From Melampsora larici-populina 98AG31 (Eukaryota; Basidiomycota; Pucciniomycetes; Pucciniales; Melampsoraceae): a stretch of DNA of 64,000 nt. Within the stretch, counting starts at the first letter, position 1; every line of letters begins with the position of its first letter. Made by a program: the position numbers and the translations under genes. Of this stretch, positions 33,028 through 43,870 are shown piece after piece. The notes beneath the pieces were generated by a model. The model was not told where the DNA came from. It saw only the letters and a list, made by a program, of their open reading frames with translations, and did not search any database. Location: positions 1,718,498 to 1,782,497 of the forward strand of contig NW_006768767.1 of NCBI RefSeq assembly GCF_000204055.1, in the 5' to 3' direction.

Positions 33028-34400
33028 TTAGTTCTCTTTGGCAATTGGGACATTCAACTCTGCCTCCTCTAATTCATCTAATGGGGTGGAGAGAATCATT
33101 TGACCCTTCACCATACCCTCCCATACTACACTTGCAACTTCGACCATCAAAATCCATTCCAGCCGCAATACCTTATTGTATTCTGAGGTTCCCACCATAT
33201 AAACAGCCGTATCTTGAACCAAGCTTGCTGCATCAGTGCCCCAAGCCATCACTAACTTTGAGTGCTTCAGACTCAGCAAGTGTAGAGAGCTGAGAACCAG
33301 GCAACACTTGACCCAAGTTGATGAGCTCAGATTTCTATGGGGAAATATCCACCTGACAAGGTCACACATTTCCAGATTCAATTCATCCCAAGCTTCAGAA
33401 GGTAAAAGTAGATCAATGAAGTATCATTCAGTCATTGAGTACGTATAGATTTACTCACCACTTTCAATCAAACAGTGCAATTCATGAAGCTTGTCCTTCA
33501 TGGTAGTTGCCCGTAATAACATCCAGCGCACCTCCCGTGCTACCCTTTGAAGCTCTTCATCTGTCCGTTGAAAAATACGCTATTCGCGGATCCCCTGTTG
33601 CGTGGCCAGGTCTCTAGCCCATGGCTCATTAGGAAGTGTCAGATTACCTAGACTCCAGTACAGATCATCCATCAGAAGGGCCTGAAGTTTGTCAATGGGT
33701 GGACAAGGTTGTATATGTGATGTTGGATATGAGATAAGATAGTTGCTGATCTGAGTTTTGTATGTCTTGAATTTTCTTTGAAACTGTTCTTGTTTCCCTT
33801 TCATCACAACTCAATATTGTTCGTGTTTCCGGCATCCTGCAATAAGCAAGATGAAAGCCAAATTAGTATGCCAGAGCATGTTCCTCATGCTCACTCTGGC
33901 CTAAGCTGTACACCTTGAGTCTCAACAATTCTTGCCTTAGCCTCCAAAAGCTTGATGTTTGCCAGTCGAACCCTTATCAACACTTGTCCTTGTTGATCTG
34001 GCGAAGTGAAACAGAATAAGTTCTTTTCAGCAAATCTCTTTGATTGGTTTTAATCTCTTAGACACCTCACCTGTTATACCAGGCTCATTTTGAAAGTCTT
34101 CCGATCCTAGCCGTGTAGAAACTGAAGCGATCTGCTCTTCAAGCAGTACCAGAGTTCATGGTAGCCTGAGCAAGGATGCTTGCTCAGATTCGGTTTACGT
34201 ACGGCGATTCTTTGCCTGTAAAAGCTTCATCTTTTTACTGAGGGAATCAAGTCAACATATGGACAGTTTCTAACAAACAGAAGAGGACTTACTGAGCAGC
34301 AACAAGCAGCAACTAATTGCTCGTCAAGATCCAATGGGGTGTCCAATTCTTCCATTAAACGGTGGTGGCTGTAATCAGACATTGTCTTGAGCTGACAATT
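33028..34400 (-). pseudogene. second KDZ transposase, C-terminal half only
   Basis: Minus-strand pieces in family order: about 34395-34320 (HHRLMEELDTPLDLDEQ), 34190-34085 (ASLLRLP, LVLLEEQIASVSTRLGS), 34015-33920 (LIRVRLANIKLLEAKARI) and 33840-33430 (KGKQEQFQRKFKTYK, DDLYWSLGNLTLPNEPW, TDEELQRVAREVRWMLL). 33381-33028 is a likely tail ending in an acidic stretch. Introns with GT..AG ends separate the pieces. In-frame stops are TGA at 34158-34156 and TAG at 33582-33580. The catalytic N-terminal half is absent; nothing like it was found upstream to 35840. It faces the first KDZ copy tail to tail. Confidence 0.7.
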
Positions 34401-34857
34401 TTGCTGTCAATTCCATTGCTCAGCAAGGTATTGATGCCCTTTTCCCTGCTGTTCGAGTATGTTGAGTTTTTGAAGGCTGGAAACACGGAGATTCTCAGTT
34501 TTTTATCACAGCTATGATTAATTGATTAAATGATTGAAGTTGATTTCTTTGGAATCGTTCCTTTTGTTTTGAAGTTATCATTTAAATCATTCATATTTGT
34601 GTCGTCCTAAGTTGGTTTAAATTTGTCAAATTTCAGTTTTGAGATTAAGCCTGAGCGCGATCGAACTTTTTCTATCAAATACTACAGATATCAGATAAGA
34701 TAATGATAGCCAGATCTCTATGCTTGTAAGATTCCGATTTGACGCTATATATGAGGACAACCAGAATTATGAGCAATCAAAAGGTCTTTAGTGATGCAAG
34801 ACCAATGAATCAAGAAAACCCTAACAGAAGGCTGTTTCTATGTTGGATCTCAAGCAT

Positions 34858-34961
34858 AAGGTATCTTCTAGTTCGTCATTAGACGTATCCGAGATTACGC
34901 CGTACCTTAAGGTATCTGCTACTTCGTCATTAGACGTATCCGAGAATACGCCGTACCTTTC
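34858..34961. repeat. 52-bp tandem duplication
   Basis: AAGGTATCT.CTA.TTCGTCATTAGACGTATCCGAGA.TACGCCGTACCTT occurs twice in a row (from about 34859 and 34909) with three differences. Each unit has TACGGCGTA-like symmetry. Confidence 0.85.
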
Positions 34962-35029
34962 TCTGTTGTCAATATACGCGCAAAATAGGACCCTATGAAG
35001 GCTTTTTCTTATCTTTCAGACGAACCGAA

Positions 35030-35420
35030 GACCTGTTATTTGGAAAGAAGAAAATGTTAGCTGGCTCAAGCATGCCTACAACTGAAACACTTGACTTGTG
35101 GAGCCGCCTGACTTCCATTATATCCTCCCGGGATTTGTTGTCTGAGAATGACATGGCTCATGCTATCAGTTTGAGTTTTGAAAGCGATTTTCAGTAAGAG
35201 ACAATTGAGGATCTACTTTCTGATTTGCATCCGAATTACAAAAGAGAAGTTTGCGCTGACTCATGATGCCAGTCGCTGAAAACAACTACCACGTCAACAT
35301 ATCTACCATAAACCAAGATTCTATCCAAACTCACATCATCATCAAAAGTACATCTTGCTCGTAGTGCTGTCCTCTTTGAGTGGATCATTGGGACTGTGGA
35401 CTATCAGTGGACCTCATTTT
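35030..35420 (+). pseudogene. unidentified peptide remnant
   Basis: A plus-strand frame reads coherently for about 55 codons (ETLDLWSRLTSIISSRDLLS, ENDMAHAISLSFESDFQ), has a TAA, then continues ETIEDLLSDLHPNYKREV. Composition is protein-like and richer in charged residues than the other frames. Family not recognised. It lies between the second KDZ remnant and the OTU gene and could belong to either element or to neither. Confidence 0.3.
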
Positions 35421-35840
35421 TTGCAGAATCTGGTAAATGCAAACCGTGAGTTACAAAATATGACGCGAATCCGAGAAGCTTGTGTAGGTCTGACTCTTCT
35501 GAAGCTCATACGATGATTGACCTGATAGATTTGATTATTGAAAATGTTAAAGTCAGGTCGGCCTACGGCTGAAGGGAGTGGTCAAGGGAAACAGCACCAA
35601 ACAGCAGAGAAGCAGGAGGCACAAAGGTTGGGACTTAGGTGTACCACCTCTTGAGGCCTTAGGGGTTTAATCCAGTTTTGCCGAGAAACTGGGTTGTGCC
35701 TTTAGTGTTATGATCTCATTCAAATCAAATTGTCACACATAGTGGCTACAACTATGAAACTTTCAGGACCAGTTTTCACCAACATGGTAATAACAAAACG
35801 ATGTACAAGGTCGGGGTTTAACAGCGCGATTTACAATCAG

Positions 35841-38204
35841 TCAATGTGAATACAAATATCTTTTTTTTTGGCGTCTTCTTTTGTTAAGACCTTTTAAATA
35901 ATCCGCATGATATTCAATTAGAGGTTTCCACAAATCAAACCAACTTGAGGCTTCGTTTTTATGAAATTGTCGCCAGGTTGCACAGGGACGTGGAGCTGGG
36001 AAGTTTGGTTTTGTGAAATCAGTCGGCGAAGGCAGAACAATGGGAGGGTTAAGATTGTGAGCAGTGAAGTAGGGAAAAACCATCTGACTATAAGTGTCAG
36101 GTTCGTAGTACAAGACAGGGCGATCAAATGTAGTGGCTATCACCCCACCCCAACTGGGCATTCCAAGCCAATGCTGTTGGTCGGTGAGAACGTTGGGTTT
36201 GTTTGTGATCAGACGAGTAATGGCATCATCCCAATTCTCGGGTAAGAGGCGGTCATCATCAATGCTGGTTGCTGTATCGGCAATCCTTTGACGTATGCTG
36301 GGCCATTTGTCCTGGGATTCGCCTATGCAGATTGCTATGGCTCGGAAACCGCAGTGGCCATCTGCTTTCACTTCTTGCACGTCAATAACAAAGGGTTCCA
36401 GCCATGAGTGAAGCCGGTACTTTGCCAGGAGCGCCCGTAGATTTGGATTGATTACGCTGGGCTTGTGTAACAGCGCAGCCTCGCGGGCACATTTACGTGT
36501 GACCCAAGGACTAGGAGTTGGTGGTAATAAAGTTCCTAACAATGGTACTGGGTGCGGGGTGGGGGACGTCACAGATGCTTCAGGTTGTAATAAAGCAATT
36601 TGATTTGGGTAATGAATGTCTTGAGCCAGATGTTGTGTTTCCGAGAGTGGTGGTTCGTTGGTTTGGTTCTCAAGTGTTGTTGTAGGAGGTGAAGTAGGAG
36701 GTAATAGTAACTTGGATTTCAGCCGGTTGTTAGCATCATCAAGTGAGGGCTGAGATATTATGAGGTCTTCAAAGTTGAACGTCGATGTTGTAGCTTCGGA
36801 TGGTCCACAGAAGTCTTCAATGAGGCTCTTGACCTACACGGACCATGTTATCATCAGTAGAAATGCACATTGATTCTTCTACTACCAGTCCAATAGCTTT
36901 ATTTGGGGCTTACTGAAAGTTCTTCCCAATCGGCGGGTACTGGTGATATGTAAGGTGACATTGGAGTTTCATTGACCAAGTTGTAAAGAAGATTCTATGC
37001 GTTTTTAAGAAATGGTCAGATTTATATCTCGGTTTGTAGATGTTAGGTTTCTCAACGTACCGGCTCAGGGGGTTCAGGTAAGAAGGACATTGGTAATTTA
37101 TGTTCATTGTTGACCATGCGTTCATTACTGATGATCGTTTGGATCTTCATTAGGACCGCCTGCCGACGATGTGGGGCCATAGCGCAGAGTTCACCTCTGA
37201 GCTTCGAGATGGTGGAATCCAACGTCTCAAGCGTCTTGAGGTCAGCTTTGATGTCGTAGTACAGTGGCGTAGCGGTAGTAACATGGAGGGTTTCAGGAAG
37301 CCGTGCATTGGCGTCAGGCAGTTCGAAGTTATTTTTTGGTTTCAGTGATTCCGTGGTGGTGGTGGTTATCTATGATGATAAGAAATTATCATAACAATAT
37401 TAATTAGATTTCGTTATTGAATTTGAGCTTGAATGTCCGATGAGTCCAACTAGCAGATGATTTTAGAGTAGGGTAACGTTGACTTACAAGTGTTTGTATC
37501 TCTACATGGGGCTCAGGGTGGTTGATCAACCTGCAAATAGATCCTTCAGGTGTGGAGGCAGGTTTTTTCGATAGACTATTGAACGTAAAGGTTTTAGATG
37601 TAAGTTTTTTGCTTGTTGATCTGGTGTTTTTATTTGATGTGATGTAACGTTGAGTTGCTTACTTTGAAGTCACATTGGCTGTTGACTGAGTAGTTGTTTT
37701 GATGTTGGCGTCAAGGACGACACCTGGAGCAAGGATGGGTCCAGCTTTGGGATCGATGTGCCTCTTCCAAGGTTTCACATTAGGGTTGGGCGGGTGATTG
37801 TGACCAATGTGAGTATGGATTAGGATCCATGACGACGAATGGTCAAGGAATTGAGTGTCCATTTTGAACGGGCAGCAAATACGAGCCAATTTTGTTGTTC
37901 CTTAGACTTTAGGTGGATGGCCTGATCGGTAGCATTTGTAGTGTGAAACTGCACTACTTTTCTTGTGTGAGTTACCTATCCGCATACGATAGCTGTGGTT
38001 CGTAGCTGGGAATTCGGCAACATAATGGTCCATCTTCCTGCGATCTTTGTGATGAATTTCGATTTTATCAGGTACCGGCATAATGTACTCTTCCTGGTAC
38101 TCTTCCTGGCGCATGTGTACAATGGAAATCAAGGTCGGTGTAATGAATGGATGCCAGGAGGGACAGCTGGCGTATATGGAGGTTGTGGTAGTGAGATTTG
38201 GCAT
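35841..38204 (-). pseudogene. FAR1-like DNA-binding plus OTU cysteine-protease gene, broken
   Basis: Exons 38204-37663, 37575-37488, 37369-37061, 36994-36914 and 36834-35841 join in phase through GT-AG introns. Exon 1 has a WRKY/GCM1-FAR1-type zinc region (HYKCYRSG, CCPF, GHNHPPNP), as in Mutator-like transposase N-termini. A helical middle follows (TLETLDSTISKLRGEL). The C-terminal exon has the OTU motif VKADGHCGFRAIAI with the catalytic Asp-Gly-x-Cys, then AITRLITNKPNVLTDQQHWLG. The usual downstream HF/HW catalytic His is not visible, so protease activity is doubtful. Two lesions: an in-frame TAA at 37904-37902 (CAA to TAA fits) and an apparent one-base insertion near 36780. No transposase core is present. 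Such OTU proteins are typical of transposon-derived families. Confidence 0.65.
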
Positions 38205-38224
38205 TGTGGGTGATTGAGAATTGG

Positions 38225-38560
38225 ATACTGGGAGTTTGACTTGGGTAGTAAGATGATGGCTTGTGTAGTAATATTTGAGGTTGAGGAGCGATTTGGGGAG
38301 TTATGTAGTAAGTTTAGAACTTGGGTAGTAAGGTCTTATGCTGGAGTCGTAGGATTGTTACCAAAGTAGTGAGATTGCATACATAAGTAGTAAGATTAGG
38401 CCTTGTGTAGTAAGATCTTGAGCTTGAGTAGTAATATTTTTGATCAAGTAGTGAGATTTTGTCGTGAGCCGTGAAATTTTGACTCTGGTAGTAAGTTTTT
38501 TACTTGGGTAGTAATTTATTTACTTGAGTAGTAACATATTTTGCTTGAGTAGTGAGACTT
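38225..38560. repeat. GTAGTAAG minisatellite, irregular 20-30 bp period
   Basis: About a dozen copies of (G/A)GTAGTAAGATTTTG or close variants (GTAGTGAG, GTAGTAATAT) preceded by CTTGA/CTTGG. It lies directly upstream of the OTU gene start on its 5' side, so it could form part of that promoter region. Confidence 0.7.
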
Positions 38561-38745
38561 GTAGGGGTGCGTGGGGGTGGGCAAGGCCCCCCCCTTGGAG
38601 AAATGGCCCTTAGAGATTTTTGTAGGTGACCATAGGACCACCTATCTTTCTAACAAATTCTAAAGGGGGGGCTTCCAAGTACATAGGATAATAGGTACAT
38701 GTGTATCATCCAATACACTCGGTGCTTTACAGTATACACAGGTGC

Positions 38746-39044
38746 AAACATCCACCCTTTTGGATTCTTCTTTTTTCTCTCGAGGTTCTCTATCTTGTTA
38801 TTTCTGAATCTCTCTATTTCTCTTATTTCGTTTCTTTGATTCTGACTATTGGCTGAATTAGGTACAAGGAGGTTCTCTATCTTGTTATTTCTGAATCTCT
38901 CTATTTCTCTTATTTTGTTTCTTTGATTCTGACTATCGGCTGGATTAGTAATTCAAACAAGGGGATCAGAATAATCCTCGCTCTTTGTGAGCTTGCGCCT
39001 AGACTAAATCCAGTGAAGGTGGAGAACTGCAACTCCACCTTACA
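38746..39044 (+). repeat. 5' LTR, truncated, with internal 87-bp duplication
   Basis: Matches the 3' LTR from AAACATCCACCC to CCACCTTACA. It contains a tandem copy of an 87-bp segment (38783-38869 and 38870-38956, starting AGGTTCTCTATCTTG) that is single in the 3' LTR. Sequence upstream of 38746 does not match the first 58 bp of the 3' LTR. Confidence 0.85.
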
Positions 39045-40139
39045 CTTTTTTATTCTCCCCTTATACTTGTATTTGACTTCAATCAATTGACAATTCAGTT
39101 GTCAACCTTATTCAGTTTTCGCACACTCGCCGTAATATCAATTACTGGCGTTTTAAGTTGTGTACTCGCACCCTTTGGAGTGCCGTTTTAAGTTTTATAT
39201 TCAAGGAAGATTTTGTCACATTCAATTGATGTTGGATCAGCCTCGTCACACTCGAAGCAATCCTACTGCCGATTTAGTATCAGTACCTAATCCAGAACAG
39301 ATTTTGTTCCCGCGCTCTGCACGCTTACAGTCTCAGCAACCGCCAGTTCGATCCGAGTCGTTATTTTTTCAGAATTTGGATTATTTTATCAACCCGCCAA
39401 ATCGGGAGGGTGTGCAAGCTCTAAGACCCTCGCCCGCTGTTTGGTCGCCAATTGCTAATCAGCTCTCACCGCTGATCTCTGCGACAACACCGCTTTTGGG
39501 ATCCCCTGCGTTATCTGGGACGACGGCTCTCTCATCCTCCATTGACCTCGATCAGATCTTGACACTATCTCCTGTCCGCCCTCACGCAACTCTCCCTCAC
39601 CCGATACGCAGGAGTTTTCCGGGAGACTTTAATCCAGGTGTCTCTTTTGCCATGACGGACGATACGGCGACGGGGAGCGTTCTACCGGGACAACATGACC
39701 TGACCCAAGGACCCGCCGATGAACAACATCAGCCTATTTCGTTAACTCAAGTGCACGCTGAGACTACTGCTATGCGTAGTGAGATCAATGAGCTGTGTGG
39801 CCTTTTACGCGAGTTCGTGAGGATGGTTTACGGTCCACAGGTTTTGCACTCACGTCCTGTTACCCCTTGCAATTTCTTGGGGGAATCTGGCTCTCAAGAC
39901 ACTGCCATCCCGCCACGAGCACAACCTACACAAGGACCGCCAGATCCCCTCTTGACGTCGAGGTGGGTCAGAGTCTCGCAGTTGTCTCCAGCCTGCATTG
40001 CAATCAATTTTCATCTGAGCAGCTCAGATATGCATGGTTCCACCGGCTTAGCTCAATAAGTTTTAATGAACAGCCCTGTACGTTCAGCTATTCCTCCAAA
40101 CTTTAGGGAACATAGGGATATTGAGAGGTCCAAGGCCGA

Positions 40140-42850
40140 GTCTCAGTTGCTGGGACGGTGAACCCGTACATACACACACATAACCCTTGTGTCATACCTT
40201 CAATGACATCTCCCTCCGGCTCGGTGCCTCATCACGGTTCTCCTGCCGGACCATTGGCTAACCGAGAAACCAATCGCCGCGATCAATCACGGCTTTCATC
40301 AATTATTTTCTTTATACTTCACTGTAGTGCACGGGACAACTCGAGACCCATCATATCAAAAGCACACTTTTATCGGACTATCCCTCAACGGACTCAACTA
40401 CTTGCATATGTAAGTCAAATGAGCATCGACACTCATACCCTCGCCTTCTTAAGGTTATTATCAAACAGGTTTTAGGGAGGTTTGTGTCTATCTAATGCGG
40501 GTAGAGCTCTGAATTAACATATATATTCCTTTGTAGGGTCAGAAAACAATGTGATCATGGTATTTGAATTGATGTCCGCTTCAGTCAACATATACAACTA
40601 TAGCGACTGGTTGAGCAGTGTCTCAAACACTTTATCGACTAGATCTAATAAGCTCGCCCACCCGCAGGCGCGAAAGAAGAAAGTTATCAAATGCATCGTC
40701 ATTAAGGAGCTTGTGCCCACTTCAATCACCGATGAAATGGATATTGATCAAGGGAAAGGCAAGGAATGAAGTACTCAATATGATAAATCTGAAGAAAAAA
40801 TTGTGATCAATCAGGAAATTGCTAAGATCACCAACCTTGCATTTACTCTCATGGGCACTCACGGCGAACTCGATGTTCATGGCATGTATCATGGAATAAC
40901 ACTGGTCTTTCGAAGAGCAAATGGCTTGTACCTCAAGATTGGATCCCTCCATATGATTCTGCTGCTGCGCTAACCATCAAAATATCAATCGCATCGTACC
41001 AACATTCGGACTCAACCAAAAACCATCAATTGTGCGACCCACGACTACTCTACAACCAAGCAACCCTTTTCCTTTGCTATTTGAAAAGTTCAAACCCAAT
41101 CCTAGCGATCCATCCAGCATCGCTATGCTCCCTCAAATCTACAGACCATTTGATTGGCTCACCATAGAAAGCTGGGCAACTCAAGGTCTCTTTGGTTCTA
41201 ATGCAGATTGAATCAAGATCAAAGTTGATACTTCAACATCTGGATCGAGCCAATGGTGTACTTTGTCTCAAATCTTCTAATGATTTTTTTCTGAAAAGTC
41301 ACAAAACAAAATTGTTCCCTGCAGTGATCCTCGACAACCACCATTGTAACTGACTTCAAATCATCACACTTGGTTGTAATAGGTCTCTAACTTAGACTCC
41401 AATTTGCTAATTATATATATCATACTTTCTCTGACACTCTGCCTATCCAGCTTTCTAGGAAAGTGCTCTTTTAAGTTTGCATGCTCAGCAGCTTGACCAA
41501 GAAGCTAGTCGCCAATTGTTGTGTTTCCTCTTTACGTGTGCTAGCTTCTTGTGCCATAGTCGACTGTGGTCAATAAGTTATCAAGATCTCTTCTTTGCCT
41601 TGCTTTGTAAGAAAGTATGGAATATGATTATTTTTGACGGGTCAAGTAGCACTTGCGACATCTTTCTCACACCGTGGGGTTCCAGGAGGATTTCCAGGAA
41701 GAGTTCCAGTAAGGGCTAGCGGTGAGGGCCGGCTGCCACCGACGTCATTTGGTTGTTGACTGTTAGGGTGAAGATCGATTCAAACAAGTCTCACCTTGAG
41801 GATATCCTACTAACATTTCATCCTCTGTCAAACTATCATTGGATGCATCATCTGCATAATGAGTCTCTGTACTTTTTTGTGGTCGCTTCTCCATCACAGT
41901 GTACTAACAAGAAGCTATAATATTTGTATCTTGACTTTGACTCCCATCGGATTCATTGTCATCATTGTACTTAGTTTGTCTAGGTTTGGAAGGCTTGTTG
42001 ATGTTTTATTGAGAGTCCTGATCGTCATCTTGGTTTGCTTCCTTATCTCTATGTGATGTCGAGACTGAGTTGTTGAATAGCAAGGGTGATAAGTCGAGTT
42101 ACAGATCAGTAGTACCTGGAGGTCTCCGAGAAGCCAACTTATCTGCATCATCTTATAGGTAAATGATTGTAGGTTGAGTATCAATAACCCACTGAAAGTC
42201 AGATTCCTCGATCTTTTGTTGCTTTGATTTTTGACCATCCTTGTGTTCGTTGGAGTCTTCTAGCTCTAAATAATCCATGTCGATAGACTGCTTTTACGAT
42301 ATGTTTCCAAGTGAGTAGTGTGGTGTTGGCTTTATGTATACAACAGCTGACTTTCCTCCATCTCACCTTCTTCTCTTAAAATACAGCCTTAAGGTCATTT
42401 GATTCCTCAGTGACATCAGCCTTTTCTTTATGTTTGCCTTTCTTTTGATCTTTTGTCATTTTTTGCTTTTTGTTCTCCGAGATACCGGAAACGTTTGTAG
42501 AAGAAAGCTGGTCGGGTGAAGGTGGAGGAGATCTCCCTAGAAGTCTTTGGACCGTTCCACTGTAACACAATTCATAATTTCTCTTCCAATTTTGAACAAG
42601 GTCTTTTATTACCCCCATAGTTTCTCTTAATAAGCTTTGTTCCATAGGGTCTGGTATATTGTCAGCTTCTTCTTTGTTTGCTTGATTAGACTTGGGTACT
42701 GCCTTGTCGCCAGCCTTGTTTGATCTTACATTACATATGGGTTCATGGAGGTTTACCATGTGAAATATCAAAGTTGAGTCCAGTTTTCTGAGCAGAATTT
42801 CCATTGAATAAGGAGTTCAGCCCAAGCTGAGAGCTCAAAGATGGTCATCT
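40140..42850. other. foreign block within Ty3 gag
   Basis: The block separates gag N-terminal and capsid coding. It holds unrelated short plus-strand frames (for example 40551-40769, acidic MDIDQGKGKE end) and a minus-strand coding-like area near 42300-41930 and 42804-42376. No LTR, TIR or target duplication could be defined, so whether it is an insertion or a rearrangement is open. Confidence 0.5.
42376..42804 (-). CDS. hypothetical Lys/Ser-rich protein fragment in the gag block
   Basis: An open frame of 142 codons with ATG at 42804. It has a helical middle (LLRETMGVIKDLVQNWKRNY), a Pro/Ser linker (LLGRSPPPSPDQLSS) and a basic KKQKMTKDQKKGKHKEK tail. On the same strand, MDYLELEDSNEHKDGQKSKQ at about 42279 may be a downstream exon, ending at a TAA after TQPTIIYL. 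Not recognised. It could be an element accessory protein or a captured host exon. Confidence 0.3.
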   Translation of the reverse strand: MEILLRKLDSTLIFHMVNLHEPICNVRSNKAGDKAVPKSNQANKEEADNIPDPMEQSLLRETMGVIKDLVQNWKRNYELCYSGTVQRLLGRSPPPSPDQLSSTNVSGISENKKQKMTKDQKKGKHKEKADVTEESNDLKAVF

Positions 42851-43870
42851 TCACTGATCATGGGATCTTTGCCTAAGCACTGGCCAAGGCTAGGACACAC
42901 AAAGGCATATGGGATTGGACGCATTTGGGACACAATTGCGAGGCTCTTGGTCCCCCTCGATGTCAAGGGGGGATCTGGCAGTCCTTGTGCTAGCGATCGT
43001 TTAGTTTTGCCTTTGGTACCGGAGGTGACACCTCAACCTATGTACACTTCTACACCTTTCAATTGTAATCCTTTTTGCACTTCGGTGCCTTCCATTTGTA
43101 ACACTGCTAGTCTCAATCATCAACAACCTGCAGCGGTAGTGCCGGTCACAGTTAGTGCTATTGACCCGGTTAGATTCAGAGTATCTGATTTCCCCAAATA
43201 TAAAGGGAAGTATGGTGATGTCTCGGCTTACCGTATCTGGCATCATAAGGTCGAACAAATTTTCAAGGTGAAGGGTATTATCTTGGACTCTGATTGCTTC
43301 AATATTCTGCTGCTCTTGCTCAGTAACAATCCTGCGGCGTCTTGGTGCCAAAGATTGGGTAGCTTTGAAGGTCACACTTGGTTATCGGTCATGAAGGAGA
43401 TGGAGTCAGTAGTTTTACCGGTGGATTGGTTGGACAAAATTAAACAACAATTACATGATCTATCAATGAAGCCGGGAGAACATATGAGCACATTTTGTGC
43501 ACAAGGTTGAGTTTTGTAGGAAGCGGCGGGGTTGGATGAGTGTTCAGAGGAAAGTTTGGCTTGGGCTATAGTGGGGGGTTTGATGTCGTTAGTTCGAGCA
43601 ATCCAACAACGCGATCAACTGATCAAGACTAGCATCAATCCGGTTTTGAACAAGTTTTTGTTTGCCATGTTTGAGCAACGGGCTTGTGCAGCCTGGAACT
43701 ATGCAATCGAGATTGAAGGTTGGGGTAAGGGTGGCAATAGAACTCACTCATCTTCTCACGTAGTCTCGGAGACTCAAACGAGTCAGTCATCTCAACGCAT
43801 CACTGGGAACACTCGTCCTGCTTTATCACCAGAAGAAACAGCTGCTTGTAATGCGTGTTTTCTTGCGTAC

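Larger units (their letters stand above)
39232..43870 (+). pseudogene. Ty3 gag, interrupted and with stops
   Basis: The N-terminal part (39232-40059) starts MLDQPRHTRSNPTADL, is Pro/Ser-rich and ends at TAA 40057 (CAA to TAA fits); the frame then runs on to about 40140. The capsid region resumes at about 42860 and reads FRVSDFPKYKGKYGD, SAYRIWHHKVEQIF and DKIKQQLHDLSMKPGEH. TGA at 43508 and TAG at 43517 interrupt it, then AAGLDECSEESLAWAI and FLFAMFEQRACAAWNYA follow. The capsid part keeps one frame throughout. The 2.7-kb block 40140-42850 has no gag similarity. Confidence 0.75.
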
